Origin: Aotearoamyces nothofagi
Taxonomy: Eukaryota; Ascomycota; Leotiomycetes; Leotiales; Tympanidaceae
Assembly (NCBI GenBank): GCA_015345905.1
Contig: JADDTR010000006.1
Span: forward strand, 498,513 to 562,512
Reading direction: 5' to 3'
DNA length: 64,000 bases
Within the stretch, counting starts at the first letter, position 1. Each line of letters starts with the position of its first letter. Both the position numbers and the translations under genes were made by a program. Positions 30,701 through 42,062 of this stretch are shown here, one piece after another. Below the pieces are notes generated by a model. That model did not search any database. It worked only from the letters and a program-made list of their open reading frames with translations, and had not been told where the DNA came from.

Positions 30701-31435
30701 GGAAGTAAATAGTTGTAGAAGAGAGAGGGAGAAGGAAGAAATCTGCTCACTACATAGCCGAAGCTTAGTCATACGACGCTAGCTAAATACATCAAAATAG
30801 CAAATGCGCCGACTTTCATTTTTTTTATTCCTCACACTTAAAGCACAATTAATCAACCGTCAGATACCTTTGCTCATAGACTTGACGATCATATTTGCAT
30901 GCTATAGTAATACGGTCTGTGGAATTTTTAACCTTTGGCTAATTCGCTATTAAGTGACACCAAGGATGCTATCCATGGCCATAACATCAACTCAATTCTA
31001 ATCAAGAGGTAATTTTGTATTGTTCGTCGACAATAAACTTGGCATTTTGAAACAAGGCGTTCATGCTATTAGAACTAGATAATTATAAAATCATACAAAA
31101 AAATCATAAAACTGCCCATCCGTGCTATCATGTTATTACCATTAATAACATTCGGCAATTTCCGATGGACACGCACGGCGGAACTGTAAGGATAGATCCG
31201 AAGCGAGATATCCGGAGCTACGTAGCCTTACAGGTTATCGTGTTTGCATGTGAATTTCGAGCTGGTACCCTGGTCTTAATTACGGCTTTTCGTCATGCCA
31301 ACCTGGTTATTAAAACATACCGTGATCTTCAATTAAACGCTCAAAACACTCGTCAGACAATAAGATCATTACGCGCGGAGACATGATCGAATCTTCTTGT
31401 CCCGGCCAAATAAGTCAATCATCCGGCTGTCCGTC
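27734..31435. other. AT-rich gene desert of 3.7 kb
   Basis: No supported gene. All frames are under about 110 codons. The minus strand from about 30,750 to 29,900 has three adjacent frames of 60-75 codons with mildly protein-like sequence (for example LTLSSMTGLSFIRVLEF), which might be a worn multi-exon gene, but I could not connect them with good splice sites. No transposase or reverse-transcriptase motif was seen. Confidence 0.5.
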
Positions 31436-34246
31436 ATGACTGCGCGGCTAAACAGCCCAACAAAGCTCAACGCGAACTTACAAACATTGCCAGAAGATGC
31501 CTCGAGGAATTTGTCTCGCTCTCCTCATCCCTATCGCCGGCAAAGCACTGAACTGCGTCATGCGGCGTACAAGTTAGACGCATCTGCTCCAACAGTGAGC
31601 TCACCACTTCGATCCACCCATGATACCGATGACGAATGGTCTGGAGAGGGAAGCTTCCTGCGTTACTCAGATGGGATATCCATTCGTAGCACCGACAGCG
31701 AGAGTGGGACGGAGGCAGATGATGAACATTTCCTAAAGGGCCTGCCGGCAGCACGATTTCGTCCGCATAAAGGGCTGAGAGGAGGGGATGGAACCCAATC
31801 CGGGACTCCCAGCCCCCTGCTATCCCCAGCAATTCTGCATGGGGATGTAAGGAAAGAATTAGGCCATCCGAGGAGGGTAATGGCGGCGCCAGAAGAGTTG
31901 GATGAGCAAGATCTTCAAAAAGCTGCCCAGAAGTTTCGACGAAGAAGAGCAGCGGAGGTTTTCAGAAGAGTCGTAGAAGTTCTACTTCTTATTGGCGTGG
32001 GGTCTATTGTGGTATCGAGTGACAATGGGCTTATTGCGAAATCCTGGGAGAGAGGTATAGTTCTATACTATTCCTTTATAGAGCACTACTAATATTCCGC
32101 AGAACTATCATGCCAGACGTGGATCATTGGTTCGTTAGTGCTAATATACCCCTTACGATTGGTCTGCTCTCTAGCTTCGCGAACATCCTTTCAAAGATGG
32201 CCATCTATAACTATCCCAGCATCTTTCGATCCTGCGCCTCTGTTGTATCCCTTCGTTCTACCGATACTCGTCGCATCACTGCTGTCTCCATCGAACCCCG
32301 CTATACTTCTTCCTAATCTTGTTCTGAGCATTTCTTCTTTGCCATCTAGTCTAATACCATCATTTGCTGGTGACGAAGGCTCAATGACCTTACAATGGGT
32401 CATCTCCTGTATACCTCTCTTTTTATGGGAGACGCGGCATGAGGTGCCTCGTGTGGAAAGTTCACAACCATTTTATAACCTTGATCCGGAGGTCATTGCA
32501 CTGTTATATCCATTACACCTAGCACTTTGCACCACCTTACACTATCTAGCGACGACAAGTCTTTTAACGGCAGAATTGCAGCTACTGTCTATAGCTCTAA
32601 TTAATTTGCTCCTATTGTCCTCATCGCCACAGGCGATTATATTGAAAGCTCTTTTATGGGGTGGAGGGCTTGGAATGCTTGTCCTGTGCAGCAGGGTCCT
32701 TGGATGGGGTGTTACTTTGGCAAGGGTACCAAAATGGCGTTTCAAGCGTGCTGCGAATTTGGGCATGCATAAAAGAAGTACTGGCTCAAGATCTTCCCAG
32801 AGAGTTCCTTTACTTGAGAAGCTAGGCGAAATTTTATCTGGGAGTGACGCAGTTGAGAGTGGCGACAGTGAGGATGAAGGGCAGTTTATCAACATGGGAT
32901 TGCAGAGACCGTCTGATCTGAAACTCGACACTCGCAACATGAATGGCACAGCAAAATGTGAACATGACTCTATATCACCTATTGAGCAAAGGTCAGATGA
33001 TAAGTTTTCTGTCATAAATTGCTCCCAAGCTCGGGATTTCGGGCACTTAGCAAATCGGCATGGGAGGCACGCGTTATCAATTATCACAAATCCAGTACAG
33101 CGCTCTAGCAGAAGGACCCCGTCTGGTCGAAGAAAACGAGCATCTTCTTCGAGTGTTCAGAAATTTTTCTCTTTGACAGAAACACAAGCCGCAGTACGAA
33201 AATGGATGTATGCTGCATATATATATGTATGCATTGCCTTCATCATACTAGCTGGTATTAGGACGTACGTTGGTAGATACGCTCTTGGTGGTCACGAACC
33301 ACTTGGCTGGGTGTTAGGCTATCTTCTTGGGAATGTGGCATGGTTTAGGATGCAGGTCATTACAAGTGGCCTTGAGCATTGGATATGTCTACCTGAGCGT
33401 GAGACTCTTCATGGAACGGCATCCTGTCATCTCGGGTGGGTCGAACATCTTCGGCACTCGACGTTCGGTCTTGCCAATACACGTCTCATCCTCTGCGCTT
33501 ACTGGCTTGCAATAATTATGGTTGGTCTCGCAGTCGTCTTTCGCCTCTCCGCCATCTATGAGGTTGATACGAGGCGCAAAGTCTTCCATTTCATGATGGT
33601 TGCTATGCTCCTCCCAGCAACATACGTCGATCCTACATTTGCAGCTCTAGCGCTGAGCCTAGTCCTCGCTATCTTCCTCCTTCTCGATCTTTTTCGTGCC
33701 TCTCAGCTTCCTCCACTTTCAAAACCTTTGGCCTACTTCTTAACTCCTTATGTTGATGGACGCGATCTTCGAGGCCCTGTCGTGGTATCTCACATTTTTT
33801 TATTAATTGGCTGTGCCATTCCCCTCTGGTTAGCTCTGGCCGCTCTTCCTCGGACAGGTTCCGGGTATTTTTCAGGTTGGGAAATCCCATCAAGAGACGT
33901 CAGCATGGTTTCTGGAGTTATCTGTGTCGGCTTGGGTGATGCAGCCGCATCATTGATTGGGCGTCGGTACGGGAGGCATAAGTGGTTCTGGTCAGGTGGC
34001 AAGAGCATTGAAGGCAGTATTGCATTTGCAACAGCCGTGGGATTGGCATTGGTGCTCTCTAAGATCTGGCTTCGCATAGGTGGCTGGGCAGATGGAAGTG
34101 AAGTGGGCACATGGATGGATACAATACGGAGAGCCGCCCTTTCGGCAGGAATTGCCAGTATTACTGAAGCTGTGCTAACGGGCGGGAACGATAATGTCGT
34201 TGTGCCAGTAGTACTTTGGCTTTGTGTAAAAGGTTTGAGAATATAG
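31436..34246 (+). CDS. SEC59: Dolichol kinase
   Basis: Two exons, 31436-32054 and 32103-34246, are joined in phase 1 across a 48-nt intron with CACTACTAATA as branch region, giving 920 aa. The enzyme is a polytopic ER membrane protein that phosphorylates dolichol with CTP, supplying the lipid carrier for N-glycosylation, O-mannosylation and GPI synthesis. The N-terminal 200 residues are hydrophilic and Ser-rich, as in other filamentous fungi. Many hydrophobic helices follow. The diagnostic C-terminal part reads TRRKVFHFMMV, then LTPYVDGRDLRGPVVVSHI, VGLGDAAASLIGRRYG with the CTP-binding Asp, GKSIEGS, and the terminal VLTGGNDNVVVPVV. The start ATG at 31436 (MTARLNSP) was chosen because no in-frame ATG lies upstream. 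GPI10 in this window uses dolichol-phosphate-mannose, so the two genes share a pathway. Confidence 0.95.
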
Positions 34247-34643
34247 AGTGTATTAGAAGGCCGGAATAGAAATGTACTCCTTTAGGCTGTACCGTAATCT
34301 TTCCAGATATGAAGTATTCGGATACTTGATCTATCAAACTCAAAATCGTAAATCACTATGCAAAACCTAACTTACTTTATTATTCTCGGCTCTTTAATAT
34401 GACTTAATATGTTGAAGCAAACATTCTCTATTATCTCCTTCAGCAACAGACGATATTCGGGGGGGGGGGGGGGGGGGGGGTTGGGTTNNNNNNNNNNNNN
34501 NNNNNNNNNNNNNNNNNNNNNNNNNNNNNNNNNNNNNNNNNNNNNNNNNNNNNNNNNNNNNNNNNNNNNNNNNNNNNNNNNNNNNNNNNNNNNNNNNNNN
34601 NNNNNNNNNNNNNNNNNNNNNNNNNNNNNNNNNNNNNNNCCCC

Positions 34644-34710
<67 letters not shown>

Positions 34711-35033
34711 CATATACATACACTCCGGACTCCCTATACAATTTTCGTATAGACTGCCTCTTCACTGATGATATGGCAATTGGCACAAAAAGTCACCGAA
34801 GGTAGTCAGGTACTAACAATTAGGCGCCGGGCGCTCGGTCCACATCGATTATCGCTGCTTATACCTCGTCGCCTAGCCTTACCTAACCCATGGTATACGT
34901 AGACTCTAGCTCGAATTCGAGGACGAGGACGGCAAAACAAAAGGCATCGAAACTGTACATGATATAGATCGTCTAAGGTGCACTGAGGAGCTTTTAGCGG
35001 CTGAGAAGAGATACTGTATCAAGTAGAGGGATG
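34247..35033. other. Intergenic region containing the assembly gap
   Basis: No complete gene is seen between dolichol kinase and the nucleotide kinase. The middle is lost to the gap at 34459-34709. To its right, 34910-35026 holds an open stretch with charged, coding-like character (EELLAAEKRY) that ends in a stop and is in a different frame from the kinase exon that follows. It may be leftover 5' coding sequence or chance. Confidence 0.5.
34459..34709. other. Assembly gap flanked by homopolymers
   Basis: Twenty-two G (34459-34480) and a short TTGGGTT precede Ns at 34488-34639. The right side is C-rich from 34640, interrupted by one A at 34644, then all C until 34709. Poly-G on one side and poly-C on the other are consistent with failed read ends facing the gap. 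The true sequence and length are unknown. Confidence 0.95.
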
Positions 35034-35855
35034 ATGAAATGTTCAAAGACCACTCAAGAATGCGCGCCACGGGTAGAGCAACTGGATGAGGCACGAGAAA
35101 GGTTCTGGGCAAGCATGAAGTCATATGGCCTAATCATCTTTCTCATTGGTATCCCAACTTTCCGCAGCATCGAAATCTTCTAACAAATGCAGGTCCTCCA
35201 GGATCCGGTAAGACCACCCAGGGGTCTAGTTTGGCACAAGAGCTCAACATGCACCATATATCTGCTGGCGAGCTTCTACGTGAAGAGGTAGCTCGTCAAG
35301 GGTCCGAGTATGCAAAAGTGATATCTGATCATATGAGCTTCAAGCCGCCGATTCCTGTCCCCGCTGCATTGATGGTCGAACTGCTGAAGAGGAAGATGGA
35401 AGCAGTAGATGTTTCAGGGTCGAAAGATTATCTCATCGATGGGTTCCCGAGAGATGAAAATCAAGCGATTGAGTTTGAAGAGAACGTGAGTACTCTGGCC
35501 CATCAGATCCTTGTATATATTTATGTCTGTAGGTCTATCCTAACAGCCACACAGTTCTCATGACTTGTGACGAGGAGACCCTAATTTCCCGCTTGAGCGA
35601 GCGTGGGAAGTCTTCAGGGCGATTAGATGACAGTTCAGATGTTATCCCAGTAAGAGTCAAGAATTTCAAGCAGAAGAATCTTCAAGTCGAGGATTATCTT
35701 CGGAATGGAAAGCCGTTTTACACAGTAAGTCAACGACCATCCCTTCTGGTATAGAATGCTGGCTGAACCTCTCCAAGATCGACTGTAGTCAGACAGAAAG
35801 TGAAGTATATGCGAAGCTTAAATCATGTGTAGAGGAAATTCGAAGGATAACCTGA
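35034..35855 (+). CDS. Nucleoside monophosphate kinase (adenylate/UMP-CMP kinase family)
   Basis: Predicted exons are 35034-35148, 35193-35485, 35533-35724 and 35793-35855, giving about 220 aa. The P-loop GPPGSGKTTQ is rebuilt across the first junction. HISAGELLREEV matches the NMP-binding region, YLIDGFPRDENQAIEFEE is the highly conserved DGFPR segment, and RLSERGKSSGRLDD matches the short lid of UMP-CMP kinases. The last exon ends ESEVYAKLKSCVEEI, a typical C-terminus. The family moves phosphate from ATP to a nucleoside monophosphate. Two differences from the canonical UMP-CMP kinase are the P-loop (usually GGPGAGKGTQ) and a truncated-looking LID exon. The 5' end is uncertain: either ATG 35034 or ATG 35115, and a coding-like stretch just upstream is out of frame. 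It may be a divergent paralogue, not the housekeeping enzyme. Confidence 0.75.
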
Positions 35856-36491
35856 CTTCGCACCATTTCTATGAGTTTATTTATTGACTACGGGGTTAGT
35901 GAGAGGTATTATTGCGACATGTTTTATTTTCAAATGCAACTTTGCCCCATTCATAACAACTTCTTTGGCTTGATACGTGGATATGTCTATCAATGTACTG
36001 TCATTATAATATTAAGGAATACAATAGTGATCTCAAATCAAGAGCAATCAGAGCCTTTAAAACCCTAGCACCGGAAAACACAGGCAGCACTCTAATGCTG
36101 CCGAGTTTACACCTCATTATGCAACTGATAATGCTATATAAGCATCTATGTTTTAGTATAGTATACCCTTACTTAATTAGATTATTATATTTATAGCAGT
36201 ATTATTCTATTATATGTGAATATTCAACATATTTGGATATTTTCTTTTGTTATCCATGGTTTTGAATTGATAGAAACATACCGTTTTAATTTAATATTAT
36301 ACTGTAGTTTGCTTATCGCCGAGCCCCGCCGATAGAATCTATTCAACGGGTTTAACCAATTGTCGAAACGACGATGACTCCGGTGCCGGCCCCGTAGATA
36401 TCAGATCCAGATAAGAGTTACAAGAGAGCAAATAACATTGTATGCCCAATCTTGCTTCCCTGAAATCTTCCCTTGGCTTCATATAAACAAT
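35856..36491. other. AT-rich spacer
   Basis: No gene seen. It is strongly AT-rich from about 35,870 to 36,330 and probably contains the kinase 3' UTR and the promoter of the dehydrogenase. Confidence 0.6.
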
Positions 36492-37638
36492 ATGCCACCA
36501 GGTAATATCCGATCACGTCGACGAGTCTTATGTCTTGGCTACCCGAAATATGTGGCGGTGGATTACTTGGAGGAATTCAAGTCAAAATATGACCTTCAGG
36601 TCAGTCAAGTCAACAGAAAGAAGTATGCTCTTTAATGACACTCCTGCCAGATCTTAGAGTCTCCAGATCGGGAGACAGTACAGCTTGATCTGCCTGCCAA
36701 GCTTACTTCCGGGCCATTCGATGCGCTTGTGATTCGAATGGGGACACATCCATTTGAGCCTTTTGATGAACAGCTTCTAGGAGCTCTCATTCCTGGATGC
36801 CAAATCATTGCATCTGCATCTGCTGGTTACAACGAGTTTGATGTTGAGTGGATGACGGAAAGCAATATTTACTTTTGTAATACAAGACATGCTGTTTCGG
36901 AGCCTACAGCTGATATGGCTATATTTCTTATTCTAGCTATTCTAAAGGATACAACTAGGGCCGAGAAGTCAGCACGTACATTACAGTGGAGAGCTGATTT
37001 CGTGCCTACACGTGATCCTTCTGGCTTGAACTTGGGGATAGTTGGCATGGGAGCAATTGGTAAAGTAAGTATACTTCCACACAACATTATACCGTTTTGG
37101 CTACAGCCTTTACTAATATGATGTCCTATAGCATCTTGCGCGAAAAGCCAATGCCTTCAACATGAAAATTTTCTACTTCAATCGTACACAACTTTCAGAG
37201 CAGCAAGAAAAGCAATACAATGCCACATATTGTACAACTCTGAATGAACTGCTTTCAATCTCAGACGTAGTCTCTATCAATTGCCCACTCAACACCGAAA
37301 CCACCAACCTGATCTCAAAGGCAGAATTTGCAGCTATGAAACCTGGAGTATATTTTGTTAATACTGCCCGTGGACCAATTGTTGACGAGGAGGCCTTGAT
37401 CGAAGCATTGGAGAGTGGAAAAGTGCATCGCGCTGGATTGGATGTTTTCACTGGCGAGCCAAAGATCAACCCATACTTCCTAGAAAGTGACAAGTGCATT
37501 GTCCAGCCTCATTTAGGCGGCTTGACAGACGGGGCTTTTAAGAAGGCAGAGACTGAATGCTTCGAGAATATTAGAAGCTTCTTCGAAACTGGCAGGCCTA
37601 TAGCACCCGTGAATGAAGTATCGCTAGAGACTGAGTGA
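36492..37638 (+). CDS. D-isomer-specific 2-hydroxyacid dehydrogenase (glyoxylate/hydroxypyruvate reductase-like)
   Basis: Three exons, 36492-36599, 36651-37064 and 37132-37638, all joined in phase 0, encode 342 aa. The N-terminal catalytic lobe includes ASAGYNEFDVEWM. The Rossmann motif is GIVGMGAIGK (Gly168, Gly170, Gly173). The catalytic triad of the family is present: Arg254 in NTARGP, Glu283 in DVFTGEP and His301 in QPHLGG. The enzyme should reduce a 2-keto acid such as glyoxylate, hydroxypyruvate or phenylglyoxylate with NAD(P)H. Length and lobe order are standard. Substrate and cofactor choice cannot be settled; the residue after the second beta strand is Asn in YFNRTQ, which gives Asn-Arg instead of Asp and suggests NADPH use (inference). 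No peroxisomal or mitochondrial signal is evident. Confidence 0.93.
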
Positions 37639-38968
37639 TCGAGAATACTAGATGAAATATCTAGCTAGTATTCACCTCTCGTGGATTATATTATTATTCA
37701 CAGCTGCTATTGAGAGAGCATTTACATCAGTGGTAAAGGCGCATATAGTCCTTGGGTTGCAATTACTATATTGAACTCATAGTTAATAGTTTAATAAGAA
37801 GTTTGCTGTCCATGGCCATAGGAACTAATATCTATATCCAAAATATAGAAACAACACCAAATGTGGTATTGAGAAGCTGCTCGAGGGATATTTCTGAAAT
37901 GCTGAACTGCATGACACCTCGGGATTCTAAATCATATTGACGCAAAGGAAGACACCTTGGAGGTTTTCGTGAGCACTATAGCTCTCATCTCTTGGACTCT
38001 GAGCTCAGGCATTTCAAACAGACACCTTTGAAGCGTACTACTCGCCCTTCTTAAGCGCGGTGTTACAGAGATAGGTAGATAACACCAGCCGCAAATTACA
38101 CAACGACGACAAAACTTGGAACGACAGCAGGAGGTCAGATGACAGCAAAGATTCCGATGACAAGGCGCCAAATAGCACTTCTCGTGGATTGCAGGGAAAG
38201 ACAGAAATGTGTACAAAGTAACGTGTATCAGACCTTCTCCCATCCAGACCATGATGCCAATATCCTTTATCCACCGAATGCTTAGCCGTTAATGACTCTG
38301 TTATATATAGAAATTTACCAGAATTGAATGGGGACGCATCAGATACTAAAGATTACAACCCCGAGATATCCCGAACTAGCATCCTCCAAAGTAGGACCGC
38401 CAGCAGATGCAATATCTATGGAACAGGTGCGGTTGTCACATAATAACAGAGACTTACATAGAGGAAGATGTCAATGACTATCGCACATATACTTGGGGAG
38501 GGGGAATATGTTACGTAGCCTGGCTTAGTTTGGTTTAGCAAGACTCTCTACAGAACCTTTCAGCTTCCAACAACAAATGCTAAAACGGCAGCAAGAGAGC
38601 AATGATGACGACTCGGGAAACGACAACAAATAGTAGAAATTCCATTTCTCAATTGTGAATATATTCGTTTCTGAACGAAAAAGTATTCAAACACTTGAAG
38701 CCTAGCGATATTCCGACTACCGAGCAAAGAAGATCGGGCGGTGATACTATCACTCGCATGCATCTCCTTCACAGCTCCAATATTTGTCTCGCAACTCATA
38801 AGCAAGCCCCTTTCTATGGATTAACTCACACTATTATCCCCGATCCTTACCGCAGCCAATCAATCAAACTTGCCCGGAACAACAATCTCCCGCTCCGCTC
38901 CAAACCACCAATCAACCCCCACCACATCTCCCCCATCTCTTCTCTCCCTCCCAATCATACCTTCCCCA
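37639..38968. other. Intergenic region, no gene seen
   Basis: About 1.3 kb, AT-rich on the left and pyrimidine-rich on the right (about 38,840-38,965). The right end probably is the promoter and 5' UTR of the FAM32A-like gene. No frame over about 110 codons has protein-like sequence. Confidence 0.55.
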
Positions 38969-39622
38969 ATGCCAAGCGACGACTACACCTCCGCAGTAGG
39001 CGGCGGTCTCAAACTCAAAGGCTCAGCCCCAGCCGGCATCACAAAGAAGAAAAAGAAGTCCAAGAAGCCAAGAGACGCCGCGACGAGCATCGAGAAAGCT
39101 CTTGGCGACGAACAGAAGACGAAATCGATTGAGAAGAGCGCGCATGCGGATATAGACCCTGAAGCTCAGAAAGATGGCAAGCTAAACGGCGAGGAGGAGG
39201 AGGAGGAATATGATCCGCTTGATGGGAAGACGGAGGCTGAGAGACGATATGAGGAAATGAGAAGGAAGCGCGTACGTCCTATACCTCTCCTATCCTACCC
39301 CCTCAGTCACCCCCCTCGCCTTTCGGAAATATCTTCTACGCATGTCTAGAAATCATCTTAGCTAACCCATCACGTATCCAGCTCGACGAACGCCTCAAGA
39401 AAGAGGGCGTGAAGACGCACAAGCAGAAGGTCGAGGAGTTGAATAAGTATTTGAGCAATCTGAGCGAACATCACGACATGTATGTCCTCTTCTTCCTCTC
39501 CTTCTCCAAATTCTACTCCCATCCCCTTGAGAAGGAGAAAATCTTGGGGGGGCTTTCTGGGGCGAAGTGGGCGTGTGCTGATCAGAGGTCTGTGATTTAG
39601 GCCGAAAATTGGACCTGGATAA
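38969..39622 (+). CDS. FAM32A-like (DUF1754) small basic nuclear protein
   Basis: Three exons, 38969-39271, 39382-39479 and 39601-39622 (22 nt), encode 140 aa. The start VGGGLKLKG and the Lys-rich block TKKKKKSKK match the N-terminus of FAM32A (GPLKLKG followed by a Lys run). The second exon carries VKTHKQKVEELNKYLSNLSE, corresponding to the conserved KTHKQRVEDFNRHL part, and the last tiny exon supplies the PKIGPG end after HHDM. Human FAM32A is a nucleolar protein that has been placed near the active site of the post-catalytic spliceosome, helping exon ligation. The fungal homologue may do the same (inference). The acidic run of seven Glu before the conserved core is typical of fungal versions. 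The third exon was chosen because the natural stop after PKIGPG needs it. Confidence 0.9.
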
Positions 39623-40513
39623 TACGAGTGTGGGCGTGGAGATGCTTATGGATCTTGGAATGGATATGTGCATGGATCGATGCTGATGCAGACGTCTACG
39701 GGTGGACATTTGAAAGAAAATCAAGAACGGGGCGTTTTGTTACGTGTAGAGCCCGTGTCTGCGATATTGGAGGGTACGGTCCGGGAAAAGGCGTTCAAGC
39801 TGTGGATATATCAGGTTAGGTCCAGCTACCAGCTACCAGCTACCAGCTACCAGCTAGGATGGTTTCCAGTCCAGAAACCAGATGAATCAGAAGTCACAAT
39901 ATGCAGAAAATCAAGCATATCAAACACATCACTCCGAGCTGGAGCCAGCGCGATTCGCATAACTCTTCAATGCCGGCACACAACATCATTGAATGGTTAT
40001 GCAATTTCTTCAGTTCTTTATGTGCGTCTACCATATTAAGCAATATGCACGTATGCCCCTTTTGAGGAAGATTCTGCCTCCTTTCGCCGCCATCGACATT
40101 AACAATACCACGGCTTCCCAACTCATCAAGCAATGATGCCAAACTCGCGCAAGCAATGCAATATCGCTTCAAAGCCCAAGCCTTTTTAAGGAGAGTTGTT
40201 TCTTATTAGAGTGGAAAAACCCCCCAATTCAATACCTTCCATCGCTATCTATGCTGTACCGCTATGCCATGCTACGCTATGCTGTGCAAAAAAAGGAATG
40301 TCGTTAGGCCAGAGGCCATAATTATGCATGCGTTCGTTGATCTTCGTAAGGAGCGTTGTCGACCGTAGTTCTATTCTTCGTGTATGTTTCCGCAGTCCCA
40401 AAAACGCCAAATAGTGATAATGCAAATCCCCATACCATACAAGCAGTGCTGCACTTTTCAGCAATGTTGATCCAATTTCATGTTTCCTTCTCGGTTTCTT
40501 CATAAACCAGAGA
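39623..40513. other. Convergent intergenic region with a 7-bp repeat
   Basis: Between the FAM32A-like stop and the stop of the surface-protein gene. CCAGCTA is repeated five times at 39822-39856. No gene is seen. It probably holds both 3' UTRs. Confidence 0.55.
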
Positions 40514-41494
40514 TTATAACGCAACCAACACACCCACCAGTCCGACAAGGAGCCCTCCTGCAGGACCCACAGACCGACCGCTCACTGCAACACCTGATTG
40601 TAAACCAGGCGTGTTTGTAGCGGTCTGGCTGGCTGCCGCCGTGCTGGCCTCCGCCTCAGCAGGCACAATCGTATAACTGGTAATGGTGCTTCTACTTCCA
40701 TTCGGTAGTGTGGTAGTATAAACAACTGCTTCAGTGGTTGAGCTCTTCGTTGTTGTTGTGGGGATTTTTGAAGAGGAGCCGCCAACTGCTTCCGTGGCAG
40801 AAGTGGAAGAGATCGCATTCTTGGAAGACGTTGTCACTAGAGTTGTGGAGGCTGCAGGAGAAGTATTAGAGGACTGTCCAGATGTGACCGTTGCTCCTGG
40901 TGTAGCAGTCGTCTGGGAGGAAGAAGGGTTAGCTTGGGAGTTCGTAACCGTAGGGATCCCGTTCGTAGAGGTAGAAGCCGAGGAAAGAGGAGCGGAAGAA
41001 GTAGGAGAACTGACTTGTGCAGTACTCAATTCGCTGCTAGCAGCCTGCGTACTCGATCCAGCCTGAGCAGATGTGCTCGTTTCTGTGGCTGACCCCGATT
41101 GCGTAGACTCCGCCGTGGTAGTTGTTTCCTCCGTCGTGCTCGGTACTACTACTGTACTTGTGGTCGGGACCACACTCGAAGAAGTAGCATTACTATTCTG
41201 TCTCTTCGCAAGTTCAATCAGGCTCGTTGCCAGAGCAGGACTGTCGTGGTGAACCGCCTGCATGGCTGTTCTATCCTCCGGATATACGCCATGCTTATAC
41301 TTGCTCGACACATACTCGTGTAAGATCTCATGCAACGATTCATCGGATACACTTTGAAGTAGTTCCTGGAAGTGCAGTTCGTCAACCGAAACCTGGGGAA
41401 CTGATGGTTTATCATGAGGAGCTGCTGAAACGCATGCCAAGGTGAGGAAGGCTACGAGTGCGAAGGTCAAGAGGATTTGGCGAAACGAAGGCAT
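40514..41494 (-). CDS. Ser/Thr-rich GPI-anchored-type surface protein
   Basis: The frame reads 326 aa from the chosen start MPSFRQILLTFALVAF, which is a good signal peptide ending near CVSAAPH. After about 100 folded-looking residues with conserved-looking helices (DELHFQELLQSVSDESLHEI), the chain becomes almost pure Ser/Thr/Ala/Pro for about 170 residues, a heavily O-mannosylated stalk. It ends with a short Gly-rich spacer and a hydrophobic tail (GGLLVGLVGVLVAL), the pattern of a GPI-attachment signal. It is therefore likely a cell-wall or plasma-membrane mannoprotein. The frame stays open upstream and an in-frame ATG at 41662 would add 56 hydrophilic residues, burying the signal sequence; I prefer 41494. 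No introns are needed. Specific function is unknown. Confidence 0.75.
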   Translation of the reverse strand: MPSFRQILLTFALVAFLTLACVSAAPHDKPSVPQVSVDELHFQELLQSVSDESLHEILHEYVSSKYKHGVYPEDRTAMQAVHHDSPALATSLIELAKRQNSNATSSSVVPTTSTVVVPSTTEETTTTAESTQSGSATETSTSAQAGSSTQAASSELSTAQVSSPTSSAPLSSASTSTNGIPTVTNSQANPSSSQTTATPGATVTSGQSSNTSPAASTTLVTTSSKNAISSTSATEAVGGSSSKIPTTTTKSSTTEAVVYTTTLPNGSRSTITSYTIVPAEAEASTAAASQTATNTPGLQSGVAVSGRSVGPAGGLLVGLVGVLVAL

Positions 41495-42014
41495 CTTTTC
41501 TGAGTTCCAGAACGAGCTTGGCCTTAGCCTTGTCGAACTACCACTTTCGAGATCGTTGCTATGCGTCTTGCGAGGTGACGACTTCTCGTCGACGGTAGGG
41601 TGGGAGTGCCTGGGCAATGTAGTGCTAGACTCTAAGCCTTTGGGATCATCAGTGAACGCCATGCTTGGAAAGGTCTGGTTACAGAGTAGGGAGTAGACAA
41701 GGTAGGATGTGTCTTCAGAGAAGCAGCGGCAGCTGAAAAGAAGGGCAAGCGCGATGGAGAGGAAAGATGCAGCAAGAGGCGAAATGTGTATGCAGGGCGC
41801 GATCAGGCAAAGGTGACTGGCTGCTATTGATGGATTGGAGCTTGACAGCTCAGAGCCTGGGCAGAAAGATGGAGCTCTGGCGTGTGCGAGGTGAATGCAA
41901 TGGGACGTGGTGGCTGGTGATATCCAAGCTCGCACTGGCCGCCCGTCGAGGCCACCAGGACCCAGAGGAGCCGTGAAGACGGAGAGCGGATCCTCGAGCC
42001 AAATGCGATGGCCA

Positions 42015-42062
42015 GGGAAATGGGAATGGGAATGGGGATGGGGATGGGAACGGGAACGGGGG
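42015..42062 (+). repeat. G-tract hexamer repeat with G-quadruplex potential
   Basis: At least seven runs of three or more G are separated by two- or three-base AAT, AT or AAC spacers. Four closely spaced G-runs suffice for an intramolecular quadruplex, so this tract is a strong candidate on the plus strand. Confidence 0.7.

Noticed and set aside
31397-31435. Upstream extension of dolichol kinase by 13 codons
   Set aside because: It would need a TTG start; the first in-frame ATG is at 31436.
34469-34720. Poly-Gly and poly-Pro proteins around the gap
   Set aside because: They are translations of homopolymer runs and Ns.
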